A DNA stretch of 34,648 bases from an uncultured Emergencia sp. (GTDB taxonomy: Bacteria; Bacillota; Clostridia; Peptostreptococcales; Anaerovoracaceae), in assembly GCA_937997955.1 (NCBI GenBank), contig CALLDR010000077.1, positions 1 to 34,648 on the forward strand, in the 5' to 3' direction. A program made the position numbers and the translations under genes. The notes beneath the pieces were generated by a model. The model was not told where the DNA came from. It saw nothing but the letters and a program-made list of their open reading frames with translations, and did no database searches. Positions 1-7,856 of the stretch are shown piece after piece. Numbering within the stretch: position 1 is the first letter of the stretch; every line of letters starts with the position of its first letter.

Positions 1-1
1 G

Positions 2-265
2 GAGGTGACTGCCGACGGCAGCTACGCTACCTGCTATGTGACGGTGCTGGCCATAGGAAAAGATGAAGAGGCGAAAAAACAGGCCGAAGAAGATGTTCTG
101 GCCGGCCTCAGGAGCGCGAAGGGCACGATGAAGAAAGAGATCGGACGGCAGGTCAAGCTGCGTCATATGCCCGAACTGATCTTTAAGATCGACGGCTCCA
201 TGGAATATGGAAGACATATTTCAGAAGTGATCAAAGAGTTAGGGATAGAAAATGATGAAGAATAA
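2..265 (+). CDS. rbfA: Ribosome-binding factor A, C-terminal part (5' truncated by window)
   Basis: RbfA binds the 30S subunit and helps mature the 5' end of 16S rRNA. The reading frame is open from the first bases of the window, so the gene begins upstream; a GTG at position 5 is internal, not a start. The visible 87 codons carry the second half of the KH-like fold, with the family's YATCYVTVL strand and the RHMPELIFKIDGSMEYG segment followed by a helix. It ends at TAA 263-265 and overlaps the next gene by 14 bp, the usual rbfA-nrnA arrangement of Firmicutes. Identification rests on these motifs and on the neighbouring genes. Confidence 0.9.
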   Translation, partial: EVTADGSYATCYVTVLAIGKDEEAKKQAEEDVLAGLRSAKGTMKKEIGRQVKLRHMPELIFKIDGSMEYGRHISEVIKELGIENDEE

Positions 266-1226
266 CACCTTTGAAGAAATCGCGGCAGCTTTGGCTCAGA
301 GCGGGAAGATCCTTCTGTTTCCCCATGTCCACATGGACGGGGACGCTCTGGGAAGCGCCGCGGCCCTCTGCCGCGCCCTGCGAAAGGCAGGCAAGGCATG
401 CTGGATTCTCATAGAGGACCCGATTCCCGGAAACCTGCAGTTTCTGGACCGGGAATACTGCACCTCGGACCAGGATATCCTGGGCAGCCCAGACCTGTCC
501 GTTGCCGTTGACTGCAGCGACATGGAGCGCCTGGGACAGCGGGGAAGACGGTTCCTTTCGGCAGAGGTGACTGTCTGCATCGACCATCACAGGACGGCAG
601 ACAGCTTTTGTGACCTGAATTACATCGACAGCGGCGCGGCAGCCACCGGCGAGCTGATCTACGCGCTTCTGGAGACCTGCGGCGTGAGCGTCGACAAGGA
701 GATGGGGGAAGCGCTGTTTACGGCCATCGTCACCGACACCGGCCGTTTCCAGTATTCCAACACCAGCCGCCGCACCCATGAGATCGCGGCAGCCCTCTAT
801 GATACGGGCATCGACGCGGGACATATCTGCACGGAGATCTATGAGACCATGCGCATGGAGCGGCTGATGATACGCAACAAGGCGCTGAACACCCTGTCCA
901 CCGTGGCAGGCGGCAGAGCCGTCATCGCCTATGTGACCCAGGATATGCTGAAGGAGACCGGCGCCTTTATGGACGAGACCGACGGCATCGTAGAGGAACT
1001 GCGCGGCATCAAAGGCGTGGAAGCCGCCGCGTTTTTGAAGGAAGCGGAGGACGGCAGCATCAAGGTCAGCATGCGGTCCAAGGAGGCTCTGGACGTGGCG
1101 GAGATCGCTCAGTCCATGGGCGGCGGAGGACACATCAGAGCTGCGGGCTGCACTTTGTCCTGCAGCTTGTCTGAAGCCTATGACCAGCTGAGAGATCGAT
1201 TGACGGATGGTTTAGAACATTTATGA
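252..1226 (+). CDS. nrnA: Bifunctional oligoribonuclease / PAP phosphatase NrnA (DHH-DHHA1)
   Basis: The family degrades short RNA oligonucleotides (nanoRNA) and dephosphorylates 3'-phosphoadenosine 5'-phosphate in the cytoplasm. The 324-aa protein has the DHH phosphoesterase domain, with HMDGDALGS at residues 27-35, VDCSD at 86-90, the DHH triad at 111-113 and TDTGRFQYSNT at 161-171. A C-terminal DHHA1 domain carries GGGGH at 290-294 for substrate binding. Length and motif order match full-length NrnA, and all metal-binding residues appear present. It starts inside the end of rbfA (14-bp overlap) and its stop overlaps the truB start as ATGA, so translational coupling in one operon is likely. 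Confidence 0.95.
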   Translation: MMKNNTFEEIAAALAQSGKILLFPHVHMDGDALGSAAALCRALRKAGKACWILIEDPIPGNLQFLDREYCTSDQDILGSPDLSVAVDCSDMERLGQRGRRFLSAEVTVCIDHHRTADSFCDLNYIDSGAAATGELIYALLETCGVSVDKEMGEALFTAIVTDTGRFQYSNTSRRTHEIAAALYDTGIDAGHICTEIYETMRMERLMIRNKALNTLSTVAGGRAVIAYVTQDMLKETGAFMDETDGIVEELRGIKGVEAAAFLKEAEDGSIKVSMRSKEALDVAEIAQSMGGGGHIRAAGCTLSCSLSEAYDQLRDRLTDGLEHL

Positions 1227-2188
1227 TAACAGAAGGAATTTTGAATATTAACAAGCCGCAGAATATGACCTCCCACGACGTGGTGAGCGCAGTCAGAAGA
1301 ACGCTGGGGATTCGGAAGGTGGGCCATACAGGTACCCTTGACCCGATGGCTACAGGCGTTCTTCCTGTCTGCATAGGCCGGAGCACCCGTATCATGGAAT
1401 ATCTGGATATGGATATGAAGCGCTATCGGTGCCGCATGGTTCTGGGCATTGAAACCGACACCCAGGACATCTGGGGCCAGGTGACGGGGCGGAAGCCTGC
1501 GGCAGTAAGCGAGGAAGAGATACGGCGGGCCTTTGGGGCCTTTGACGGCGTCATCGACCAGAAACCGCCCATGTATTCGGCCCTGAAGGTCAACGGAAAG
1601 CGGCTCTACGAATACGCCCGGGAGGGTAAGACGGTAGAGGTGAAGACCAGAAAGGTCTTCCTCCGGAATATGGAGATAGAGGAGATATCCGCCGGCGGAG
1701 ACGGCCTTCCTCAGATTGCCTTTTCCGTGGAATGTACCAAGGGTACCTACATCAGGACCATCTGCCAGGACGTGGGACTGGCTCTGGATACCTATGGGAC
1801 CATGACCTTTCTGGAGAGGACGGCCAGCGGCAGCTTTGATCTCGGATCGGCCGTCGCGCTGGAGCAGCTGTCCGCCATGGACGAGGAGGAGATCCGGCAT
1901 TCCATGATCCCCACCTGGGGACCGCTCGGCGCTTTCGGCAAGGTGGTCTGCGGCGAGGAAGACGGTCTGCGGTTCGCGACCGGATGGCATCTGCCTCTGG
2001 AAGCGTGCAGCATAGAGCGGCGGCCTCTCTACGAGGATACGCCCTTCGTACTTCCCATGAGAGAGGATTTCCGCAGAGCCTACTGCGTCTTCGGCATGAT
2101 AGGCGGCCGGGAAACCTTTCTGGGCGTGGCCTGTTACAGCCAGCAATATGGAAAACTGGTGGCAGACAAAGTTTTTTTCGTGAGGTGA
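1223..2188 (+). CDS. truB: tRNA pseudouridine(55) synthase TruB
   Basis: TruB isomerises U55 in the T-psi-C loop of tRNAs. The 321-aa protein has the family signature HTGTLDPMATGVLPV, with the catalytic aspartate at about residue 40. It also has the KPPMYSALKVNGKRLYEYAR segment and the KGTYIRTICQD motif typical of TruB. A C-terminal PUA-like extension of about 90 residues follows. The start is the ATG that overlaps the nrnA stop by 4 bp, and ribF follows after a 4-bp gap, so it is the third gene of the rbfA-nrnA-truB-ribF operon. Its Arg codons are mostly CGG/CGC, unlike pnp downstream, which nearly always uses AGA. Confidence 0.95.
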   Translation: MITEGILNINKPQNMTSHDVVSAVRRTLGIRKVGHTGTLDPMATGVLPVCIGRSTRIMEYLDMDMKRYRCRMVLGIETDTQDIWGQVTGRKPAAVSEEEIRRAFGAFDGVIDQKPPMYSALKVNGKRLYEYAREGKTVEVKTRKVFLRNMEIEEISAGGDGLPQIAFSVECTKGTYIRTICQDVGLALDTYGTMTFLERTASGSFDLGSAVALEQLSAMDEEEIRHSMIPTWGPLGAFGKVVCGEEDGLRFATGWHLPLEACSIERRPLYEDTPFVLPMREDFRRAYCVFGMIGGRETFLGVACYSQQYGKLVADKVFFVR

Positions 2189-2192
2189 TTAG

Positions 2193-3131
2193 ATGAAAAT
2201 CTTTGAGGACATAGAGGAAATCAGGAATATTCCGCCCGCAGCCGTAGCCCTGGGCAACTTTGACGGCGTTCATCTGGGACATCAGGAACTGATCCGCAGG
2301 ATGGTGGCGCGCGCCCGGCGGGACGGTTTGGCAGCGGCGGCGTTTACCTTTTCAACTCACCCGAGGAATCTGCTCCCCGGAGAGAAGAAGGTGAAGAGTA
2401 TTCTCAGCAAGGCGGAAAAGGCGGAGATCATGGAGGATCTGGGCGTGGACCTGCTGTTCAACGTGGCGTTCACCCGCTCTGTCATGACGACGCCGCCGGA
2501 GGCGTTTATCAAAGAGCTGCTGGTGGACAGATGCAATATGAAGGCGGCGTTCTGCGGCTTCAATTACAATTTCGGCTACAAGGCCCAGGGAAATCCTCAG
2601 GTTCTGCGGGAGGCCGGCAGCCAGATGGGCTTTGACGTGACAGAGATGCCGGCGTACAAGATCCGCGGAGACGTGGTCAGCTCTTCTCTGATCCGGACGC
2701 TGATCGCCTCCGGACAGGTGGAAAAGTGCATGACCTACATGGGACGCCACTATGACATAGGCGGCGAAGTGGTGGTAGGCAACCGGCTGGGCAAAAAGCT
2801 GGGCTTTCCGACGTCGAATCTGGTCATCGACCCGCTGATGGTAACGCCTCCCAACGGGGTGTACGTTACATACTGTACGTGGGGCGGCGTCCGCTATCCC
2901 AGCGTGACCAACGTAGGCAACAAACCCACCATCGGCCGCTACAACAAAAACGTGGAGACCCATATTTTTAATTTTGACAAGGAGCTTTACGGCAAGCAGA
3001 TCCGTGTGGAGTTCCTGAAGAAGACCCGGGACGAGGTGAAATTTGACAGCGTGACGGACCTGTCGGAGCAGATCGTCCGGGACTGCCGGGAGGCCAGGGA
3101 GTTTCATGACCGTCTGAGCAGAGAAAAGTAG
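2193..3131 (+). CDS. ribF: Bifunctional riboflavin kinase / FAD synthetase RibF
   Basis: RibF converts riboflavin to FMN and then FAD. The N-terminal nucleotidyltransferase domain shows GNFDGVHLGHQELI at about residues 21-34, with the HxGH-type ATP site. The SSSLIRTLIASGQVEKC segment links to the C-terminal kinase domain, which carries GKKLGFPTSNL with the conserved PTxN magnesium/ATP motif and NGVYVTYC...NVGNKPT. The length of 312 aa is normal. A GAGGTGAT ribosome binding site overlaps the truB stop. It closes the translation-linked operon; a separate promoter for rpsO follows. The FAD produced would serve flavoenzymes including E3 and the dehydratase at the right end of the window. Confidence 0.95.
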   Translation: MKIFEDIEEIRNIPPAAVALGNFDGVHLGHQELIRRMVARARRDGLAAAAFTFSTHPRNLLPGEKKVKSILSKAEKAEIMEDLGVDLLFNVAFTRSVMTTPPEAFIKELLVDRCNMKAAFCGFNYNFGYKAQGNPQVLREAGSQMGFDVTEMPAYKIRGDVVSSSLIRTLIASGQVEKCMTYMGRHYDIGGEVVVGNRLGKKLGFPTSNLVIDPLMVTPPNGVYVTYCTWGGVRYPSVTNVGNKPTIGRYNKNVETHIFNFDKELYGKQIRVEFLKKTRDEVKFDSVTDLSEQIVRDCREAREFHDRLSREK

Positions 3132-3173
3132 AAAAAAGAAGAAAAAAGCGGACGAAAATATTGGAAAATGGAC

Positions 3174-3202
3174 TTGCAAAGGAAGTCACAGTATGATATA
3201 GT
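3174..3202 (+). promoter_or_regulatory. Promoter of rpsO (-35 TTGCAA, 17-bp spacer, extended -10 TGaTATAGT)
   Basis: TTGCAA at 3174-3179 is followed after exactly 17 bp by TATAGT at 3197-3202, preceded by TG as in extended -10 elements. It lies in the 159-bp gap between ribF and rpsO and would start transcription near 3209, just ahead of the structured leader. Confidence 0.7.
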
Positions 3203-3219
3203 TATATGGTTGGAACATA

Positions 3220-3264
3220 CTTTCACTTAGTCAGGCGATACTCCGACGCCCGACCCGGTGAAAG
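3220..3264 (+). promoter_or_regulatory. Structured rpsO leader, probable S15 autoregulatory element
   Basis: An outer helix CTTTCAC (3220-3226) pairs with GTGAAAG (3258-3264). Inside it, GTC-a-GGCG (3230-3237) pairs with CGCC-c-GAC (3247-3254) around a 9-nt loop. The element ends about 12 nt before the Shine-Dalgarno AAAGGAG of rpsO. Known biology: S15 binds its own mRNA leader and represses translation in several bacterial groups using structurally unrelated RNAs. That this leader does so is inference from its position and the length of the stem. Confidence 0.55.
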
Positions 3265-3290
3265 CGAATGAAAGAAAGGAGAATTTTAAC

Positions 3291-3557
3291 ATGATTACGA
3301 AAGAGCAGAAAGCGGCTATCATCAAGGAATATGCACTGAAGGAAGGCGATACCGGTTCCCCAGAGGTTCAGGTTGCTATCCTGACTGCGAGAATCAACGA
3401 TCTGAATGAGCATCTGAAAGAGCACAAGAAGGACCATCATTCCAGAAGAGGTCTGTTGAAGATGGTAGGACAGAGAAGAAACCTTCTTAAGTACCTGAGA
3501 GAGGTCGATGTTGAAAGATACAGAAACCTGATCGCTCGTTTAGGATTAAGAAAGTAG
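3291..3557 (+). CDS. rpsO: 30S ribosomal protein S15
   Basis: S15 is a primary 16S rRNA-binding protein of the 30S platform. The 88-aa product begins MITKEQKAAIIKEYALKEGD and contains the GDTGSPEVQVAILTARI and LKEHKKDHHSRRGLLKMVGQ rRNA-contact segments, normal for the family. The frame is open upstream to 3258, but the ATG at 3291 has an AAAGGAG ribosome binding site 8 bp ahead and gives the standard N terminus, so I chose it. The gene has its own promoter and structured leader and is followed by a weak terminator before pnp, the common rpsO-pnp pair. Confidence 0.97.
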   Translation: MITKEQKAAIIKEYALKEGDTGSPEVQVAILTARINDLNEHLKEHKKDHHSRRGLLKMVGQRRNLLKYLREVDVERYRNLIARLGLRK

Positions 3558-3574
3558 TTTTACTGAAGAATTTT

Positions 3575-3610
3575 GGCGGGGCAGAAACCTCGCCATTATT
3601 TGTATATATT
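3575..3610 (+). terminator. Stem-loop after rpsO, probable partial terminator or RNA-processing site
   Basis: GGCGGGG (3575-3581) pairs with CCTCGCC (3588-3594, one G-U pair) around CAGAAA. It is followed by ATTATTTGTATATATTTT, a loose T-rich stretch. pnp has no obvious own promoter, so read-through of this stem is likely. Confidence 0.6.
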
Positions 3611-3665
3611 TTATTGCAAGAGCCAAAAGGTAAGAGAATAAACAGGAAGGAGTTGTTTATTAAGA

Positions 3666-5774
3666 ATGGCGAGATTTACTGATTACAGAACATTTAAAAC
3701 TGCCGTAGGAGGCAGACTGCTTCAGCTGGAGATCGGAAAGGTCTGCGAGCAGGCAAACGGACAGGTCATGGTGAGATACGGAGAATCCGTAGTCAACGTT
3801 ACCGCCTGCGCTTCCAAGGAGCCGAGACCAGACATCGATTTCTTTCCGCTGAGCTGTGATTATGAGGAGAGAATGTACGCTGCCGGAAAGATTCCGGGAG
3901 GCTTTATAAAGAGAGAGGGAAGACCGAGCGAGAAGGCGACCTTAAGCTCCAGACTGATGGACCGTCCGCTGCGTCCTCTGTTCCCGAAGGGCTATTTTAA
4001 CGACGTAGTGGTCGTTGCCACCGTCATGTCCGTAGACCCTGACTGCGAGACCGATATCATGGCCATGGTAGGCGCGTCTGTGGCGCTGGCCACCTCCGAT
4101 ATCCCTTGGGAGGGACCGATCGCGGCTGTCAGAGTCGGCATGGTAGACGGAGAATTTGTCATCAACCCGACCCTGGAGCAGAGAGGGGTTTCCCAGATGA
4201 ACCTGACTGTCGCGGGAACAAAGGAAGCCATCATGATGGTAGAAGCCGGCGCCAATGAGGTACCGGAAAACATCATGCTGGACGCCATTCTCTACGGTCA
4301 CGAGGAGATCAAAAAGCTGGTGGAATTCATCGACGAGATCGTCGCGGAGGTCGGCAAGGAAAAGCAGCAGGTAGAGCTTTACAAGGTGCCTGAGGACATC
4401 GACGAGGCCGTCCGCGCCTACGCCGTAGACAAGATGAAGACAGCCATCAAGACGGTGGACAAGTTGGAAAGACTGGACAACATGGACGCCGTAGAGGTTG
4501 AGACAAAGGAACACTTCGCCGATATCTATCCGGAGAACGAGAAGGATATCGCCAACGTTCTCTACAATATCACCAAGGAATGTGTCCGCGCCATGATCCT
4601 GGACGAAGGCATCAGACCGGACAACAGAAAGCTGGATGAGATCAGACCGATCTGGTGCGAGACCCAGCTGCTGCCGAGAGTTCACGGAAGCGGCCTGTTC
4701 AAGAGAGGACAGACGCAGGTCATGAGCGCCTGTACCCTGGCTCCTGCCAGCGAGTCCCAGACCATCGACGGCATTACAGAGCAGACAGAGAAGAGATACA
4801 TGCATCACTATAACTTCCCTGGCTATTCCGTAGGCGAAGCGAGACCGATGAGAAGTCCGGGCAGAAGAGAGATCGGACACGGCGCTCTGGCTGAAAGAGC
4901 TTTGATCCCGGTACTTCCTTCTGTAGAGGAGTTCCCGTATGCCATCAGAGTGGTATCCGAGGTACTTTCCTCCAACGGTTCCACTTCCATGGGTTCCACC
5001 TGCGGTTCCTGCCTGGCTTTGATGGACGCCGGCGTTCCGATCAAGAGACCGGTAGCGGGCATCGCCATGGGCCTCATCGAGAGAGTGGAAGAGGACGGCA
5101 CCAGCAAGATGGCGATCCTGTCCGATATCCAGGGCATGGAAGACTTCCTGGGCGACATGGACTTCAAGGTCACCGGTACAGAAGTGGGCGTTACCGCCAT
5201 CCAGATGGACATCAAGGTTCACGGCCTGTCCAGAGAGATTCTGGAGAAGGCGCTGCAGCAGGCGAGAGAGGGCAGAATGTATATCATGGAGCAGATGTTA
5301 GAAGAGATTCCGGCTCCGCGTCCTGACCTGTCCAAGTACGCGCCGCGCAGTCTGACCATGCGCATCGATCCTGACAAGATCAGAATCGTCATCGGACCTG
5401 GCGGAAAGACCATCAACAAGATCGTCGATGAGACCGGCGTCAAGATCGATATCTCCGAAGATGATCCAGGCCTGGTCAGCATCTACAGCGCAGATATGGA
5501 AGGCGCCAACGAGGCGCGCCGCCGCATCGAGCTTCTGACCAAGGACGTCGAGGTAGGCGAGATCTACGAAGGAACCGTACAGAGAATCATGAACTTCGGC
5601 GCGTTCATCGAGATCCTGCCTGGCAAGGAAGGCCTGCTCCACATCTCCAAGATGGCGAAGCACAGAGTGGAGAAGGTCGAAGATGTGATGAACATCGGCG
5701 ATGTGGTCAAGGTCAAGGTAACCGAGATCGACAGCCAGAACAGGATCAACCTGTCCAGAAAAGAGCTGCTGTAA
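3666..5774 (+). CDS. pnp: Polyribonucleotide nucleotidyltransferase (PNPase)
   Basis: PNPase is a phosphorolytic 3'-5' exoribonuclease of the RNA decay machinery. The 702-aa protein has the full order: first RNase PH domain, helical domain, second RNase PH domain, KH and S1. In the second RNase PH domain lie GSGLFKRGQTQ, RREIGHGALAERAL and the catalytic segment DIQGMEDFLGDMD, with aspartates at 487 and 493. The KH domain carries IGPGGKTI near residue 575; the S1 domain spans about 622-695. An AAGGAG lies 13 bp before the ATG, a rather long spacing. Arginine is coded almost only by AGA, which suggests high expression and contrasts with nrnA/truB. A strong terminator follows. Confidence 0.97.
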   Translation: MARFTDYRTFKTAVGGRLLQLEIGKVCEQANGQVMVRYGESVVNVTACASKEPRPDIDFFPLSCDYEERMYAAGKIPGGFIKREGRPSEKATLSSRLMDRPLRPLFPKGYFNDVVVVATVMSVDPDCETDIMAMVGASVALATSDIPWEGPIAAVRVGMVDGEFVINPTLEQRGVSQMNLTVAGTKEAIMMVEAGANEVPENIMLDAILYGHEEIKKLVEFIDEIVAEVGKEKQQVELYKVPEDIDEAVRAYAVDKMKTAIKTVDKLERLDNMDAVEVETKEHFADIYPENEKDIANVLYNITKECVRAMILDEGIRPDNRKLDEIRPIWCETQLLPRVHGSGLFKRGQTQVMSACTLAPASESQTIDGITEQTEKRYMHHYNFPGYSVGEARPMRSPGRREIGHGALAERALIPVLPSVEEFPYAIRVVSEVLSSNGSTSMGSTCGSCLALMDAGVPIKRPVAGIAMGLIERVEEDGTSKMAILSDIQGMEDFLGDMDFKVTGTEVGVTAIQMDIKVHGLSREILEKALQQAREGRMYIMEQMLEEIPAPRPDLSKYAPRSLTMRIDPDKIRIVIGPGGKTINKIVDETGVKIDISEDDPGLVSIYSADMEGANEARRRIELLTKDVEVGEIYEGTVQRIMNFGAFIEILPGKEGLLHISKMAKHRVEKVEDVMNIGDVVKVKVTEIDSQNRINLSRKELL

Positions 5775-5813
5775 ATGGATCTATATTAACAGGCAACAAA
5801 TAAACAAGATCAT

Positions 5814-5870
5814 AAACGCGAAGAGACCGGCAAGCTACTGCCGGTCTCTTCGCGTTTGGATTTTATTTTA
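5814..5870. terminator. Strong bidirectional terminator between pnp and the EamA gene
   Basis: A perfect 19-bp stem, AAACGCGAAGAGACCGGCA (5814-5832) with its complement at 5839-5857, has a 6-nt loop and is followed by GGATTTTATTTTA. The A-rich left flank gives a partial U-tract for the minus-strand transcript. It separates convergent genes. Confidence 0.9.
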
Positions 5871-5902
5871 CTTTATCGGGTAGTTCTACCTGAGAAAACG
5901 AT

Positions 5903-6814
5903 TCAGACAGCTCCTTCAGGCGCTTTCTGCGGTGAGGCGGCGGCATCGGAGGACAGGATATAAGTCTCCGCGACGATGCAGCTGATGATGATCCCGGTGC
6001 CGGCCAGGCCGGCGCCGCTCAGCGCTTCTGCCAGAAGCATGAAGGAGACGATGGCGGTAAAGACCGGTTCGCTGCACAGGATCAGAGAGACCTGGGTGGA
6101 AGACAGCGCGGTCAGCGCTTTGTTCTGCAGCCAGAAAGCGCCGCAGGTGCTTCCGATGGAAAGATACAGGAGTACCAGCCATGCTTCCGGTTCTACAGTT
6201 TCAACGCGGAATCCCGGTTCCATGAGCAGAGCGCCTGCAAGAGACAGGAGGACGGTCAGACCGATCTGTATCGTGCTGATGGCCATGACATCCATATTCT
6301 GAAGCCCTTTTTCGCCGTATACCAGAGCGCCGGCCATTGCCGCTGAAGACAGGAGACCGAAAAGCTCACCGATGCCGAAGGTAAAGTCGCCTCCGTTGCT
6401 GCAGAGAAGATAAAGCCCCAGAATGACCAGCAGCTGGGCTGGCGCGTATTTTGCTCTGTAGGCCCGTTTCATGACGACAGCCTCAAAGAAAGGCACGAAG
6501 AGGATGGAGAGGGACATGAGAAAACCTACATTGGTGGCCGTGGTCCTGTCCAGAGCCAGATTGCACAGGATGTATGTGGCGCTGACGCAGATGCTGCTGG
6601 GCAGCCATACCGACGGCGGAGCCTTGCGCAGTTCCGCGAATACACCTTTGCCGAAGAAGAGCAGGAACAGCGCCAGAGCCAGGCCGAAGCGGAAAAACAT
6701 GCTCCAAAAAGGCGAGATGCTTTCGTAGGCGACCTTGGTAAGGGCATTGCCTACGCCGAAGATAAAGGCCTGCAGTACTACCATGCCCATATAGATATGT
6801 TTATTTCGTGTCAT
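5903..6814 (-). CDS. EamA/DMT-superfamily membrane transporter
   Basis: This 303-aa protein is a ten-helix inner-membrane carrier of the drug/metabolite transporter superfamily. Two EamA repeats are visible. The first runs from GMVVLQAFIFGVGNALTKVAYE, with the family's N-terminal helix pair, to about residue 140. The second starts near GELFGLLSSAAMAGALVYGE and includes GSTCGAFWLQNKALTALSST, a typical EamA segment. The substrate cannot be told from sequence; many relatives export amino acids or metabolites. It is divergent from the LysR gene at 6935, with interlocking promoters, so control by that regulator is likely (inference). The terminator at 5814-5857 closes it. Confidence 0.88.
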   Translation of the reverse strand: MTRNKHIYMGMVVLQAFIFGVGNALTKVAYESISPFWSMFFRFGLALALFLLFFGKGVFAELRKAPPSVWLPSSICVSATYILCNLALDRTTATNVGFLMSLSILFVPFFEAVVMKRAYRAKYAPAQLLVILGLYLLCSNGGDFTFGIGELFGLLSSAAMAGALVYGEKGLQNMDVMAISTIQIGLTVLLSLAGALLMEPGFRVETVEPEAWLVLLYLSIGSTCGAFWLQNKALTALSSTQVSLILCSEPVFTAIVSFMLLAEALSGAGLAGTGIIISCIVAETYILSSDAAASPQKAPEGAV

Positions 6815-6834
6815 AGGACGACCTCCAGTTTTTG

Positions 6835-6884
6835 TTGCTTATTCTTACAAGCTATAGTATAATTTCTTCAAGATTTAAAGTAAA
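6835..6884. promoter_or_regulatory. Interlocked divergent promoters for EamA (-) and LysR (+)
   Basis: On the plus strand TTGCTT (6835-6840) and TATAAT (6858-6863) are separated by exactly 17 bp. On the minus strand TTTACT (plus-strand 6879-6884) and TATACT (plus-strand 6856-6861) are also separated by exactly 17 bp. The two -10 boxes overlap by 4 bp, so the two polymerases would compete. Confidence 0.7.
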
Positions 6885-6903
6885 GCGAGAGTTTTTTTAA
6901 GAT

Positions 6904-6924
6904 AATTAAAGTGATTCTTTAATT
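6904..6924. promoter_or_regulatory. Perfect 8-bp inverted repeat, candidate LysR operator
   Basis: AATTAAAG (6904-6911) and CTTTAATT (6917-6924) are perfect inverted arms around TGATT. The site sits directly before the ribosome binding site of the LysR gene and downstream of its start of transcription. That fits autorepression (inference). Confidence 0.5.
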
Positions 6925-6934
6925 TGGAGGAGCA

Positions 6935-7816
6935 ATGGACACGCAGAAATATGAGGCATTTATCAAAACCGCGGAATCAGGCAGCATGAAGAAAGCCGCG
7001 GACGACCTCGGCTATACGCAGGCAGGGCTGAGCTATATCATCAGATCTTTGGAGGAAGAGCTGGAGACCCAGCTTTTTCATCGGGATTACGGCAGGATCT
7101 ATTTGACCGGCTCCGGCAAAGAGCTGCTTCCCATCGCCCAGAGCATCTGCAATGACCAAAGGCGTCTGCTGGCAAAGCTGTCAGAATTGAAGCACCTGGA
7201 GTCGGGTCATGTGACGGCGGCGGTATTTACCAGCATTGCGGTCTACTGGATGCCTTTTTTGATGAAAGGCTTTCAGGCCAGCTATCCGGGCATACAGGTG
7301 GACGTCAAATGGTATGATACTAAGGAGGAACTGAATGAAATGCTGGCGGTGGGCGACGTAGACTGCGGCTTTTCTGTTCTGCCGGACGCGGCAGATTCCT
7401 TTGAGAAGATTTTTTTGATCAAAGATCCCATGGTCGTCATTTTGCCGCAGGATCACCATTACGCCGGGGCCACTTTCTTTCCGTCAAAGGCCATGCTGGA
7501 AGTCCCGTATATCAGCAGCGGCGATTTCTCTGAAATGGAAGATATGTTTTATGCAAACGGCGTCAAGCCGGTACCTAAGATGATATTGAACAATGACTTT
7601 GCCGTGATGTCCATGGTCAGCCGGGGCTTCGGCTTCAGCGTATTTCCCGCGATGATGATGGAAGAACCGCTTTTCCCTCTGGCCCTGCTGGAACCGGAAG
7701 TCTCCTTCTCCAGAGAGGTAGGCATCGTGCTGCGCTCCTGGCAGGAGGCGTCCGACGCGGCAAAAGCGTTCATCAGCTTTACCAGAGAGTGGGTCAGCTC
7801 CGGCAGAAGAGGGTGA
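6935..7816 (+). CDS. LysR-family transcriptional regulator
   Basis: The 293-aa protein has an N-terminal winged helix-turn-helix (about residues 1-60; SMKKAADDLGYTQAGLSYII with the recognition helix). A linker follows, then a two-lobed effector-binding domain from about residue 90, where HVTAAVFTSIAVYWMPFLM begins the first strand. Its Shine-Dalgarno is GGAGG, 4-5 bp before the ATG. It is divergent from the EamA transporter with overlapping promoters, so it most likely controls that transporter and itself in response to an unknown small molecule. It is distinct from the second LysR at 9415. It ends in a stem-loop facing the convergent phosphoesterase gene. Confidence 0.93.
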   Translation: MDTQKYEAFIKTAESGSMKKAADDLGYTQAGLSYIIRSLEEELETQLFHRDYGRIYLTGSGKELLPIAQSICNDQRRLLAKLSELKHLESGHVTAAVFTSIAVYWMPFLMKGFQASYPGIQVDVKWYDTKEELNEMLAVGDVDCGFSVLPDAADSFEKIFLIKDPMVVILPQDHHYAGATFFPSKAMLEVPYISSGDFSEMEDMFYANGVKPVPKMILNNDFAVMSMVSRGFGFSVFPAMMMEEPLFPLALLEPEVSFSREVGIVLRSWQEASDAAKAFISFTREWVSSGRRG

Positions 7817-7834
7817 GTTCCGCTGCCGGAACTC
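7815..7834. terminator. Compact hairpin between convergent LysR and phosphoesterase genes
   Basis: GAGTTCCG (7815-7822) and CGGAACTC (7827-7834) form a perfect 8-bp stem with a CTGC loop overlapping the LysR stop codon. An outer CGGCA/TGCCG can extend it. A U-tract is weak on both sides, so terminator function is uncertain. Confidence 0.45.
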
Positions 7835-7856
7835 TGCCGCATTTTCCTGCGCTTAT

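Noticed and set aside
1178..2146. Long minus-strand open frame antisense to truB (and a similar one antisense to nrnA)
   Set aside because: Both mirror GC-rich conserved genes and show no motif or start signal.
3942..5222. Long minus-strand open frame (426 codons) inside pnp
   Set aside because: It is antisense to a fully conserved PNPase, has no ribosome binding site and no family features; it results from the regular codon pattern of pnp.
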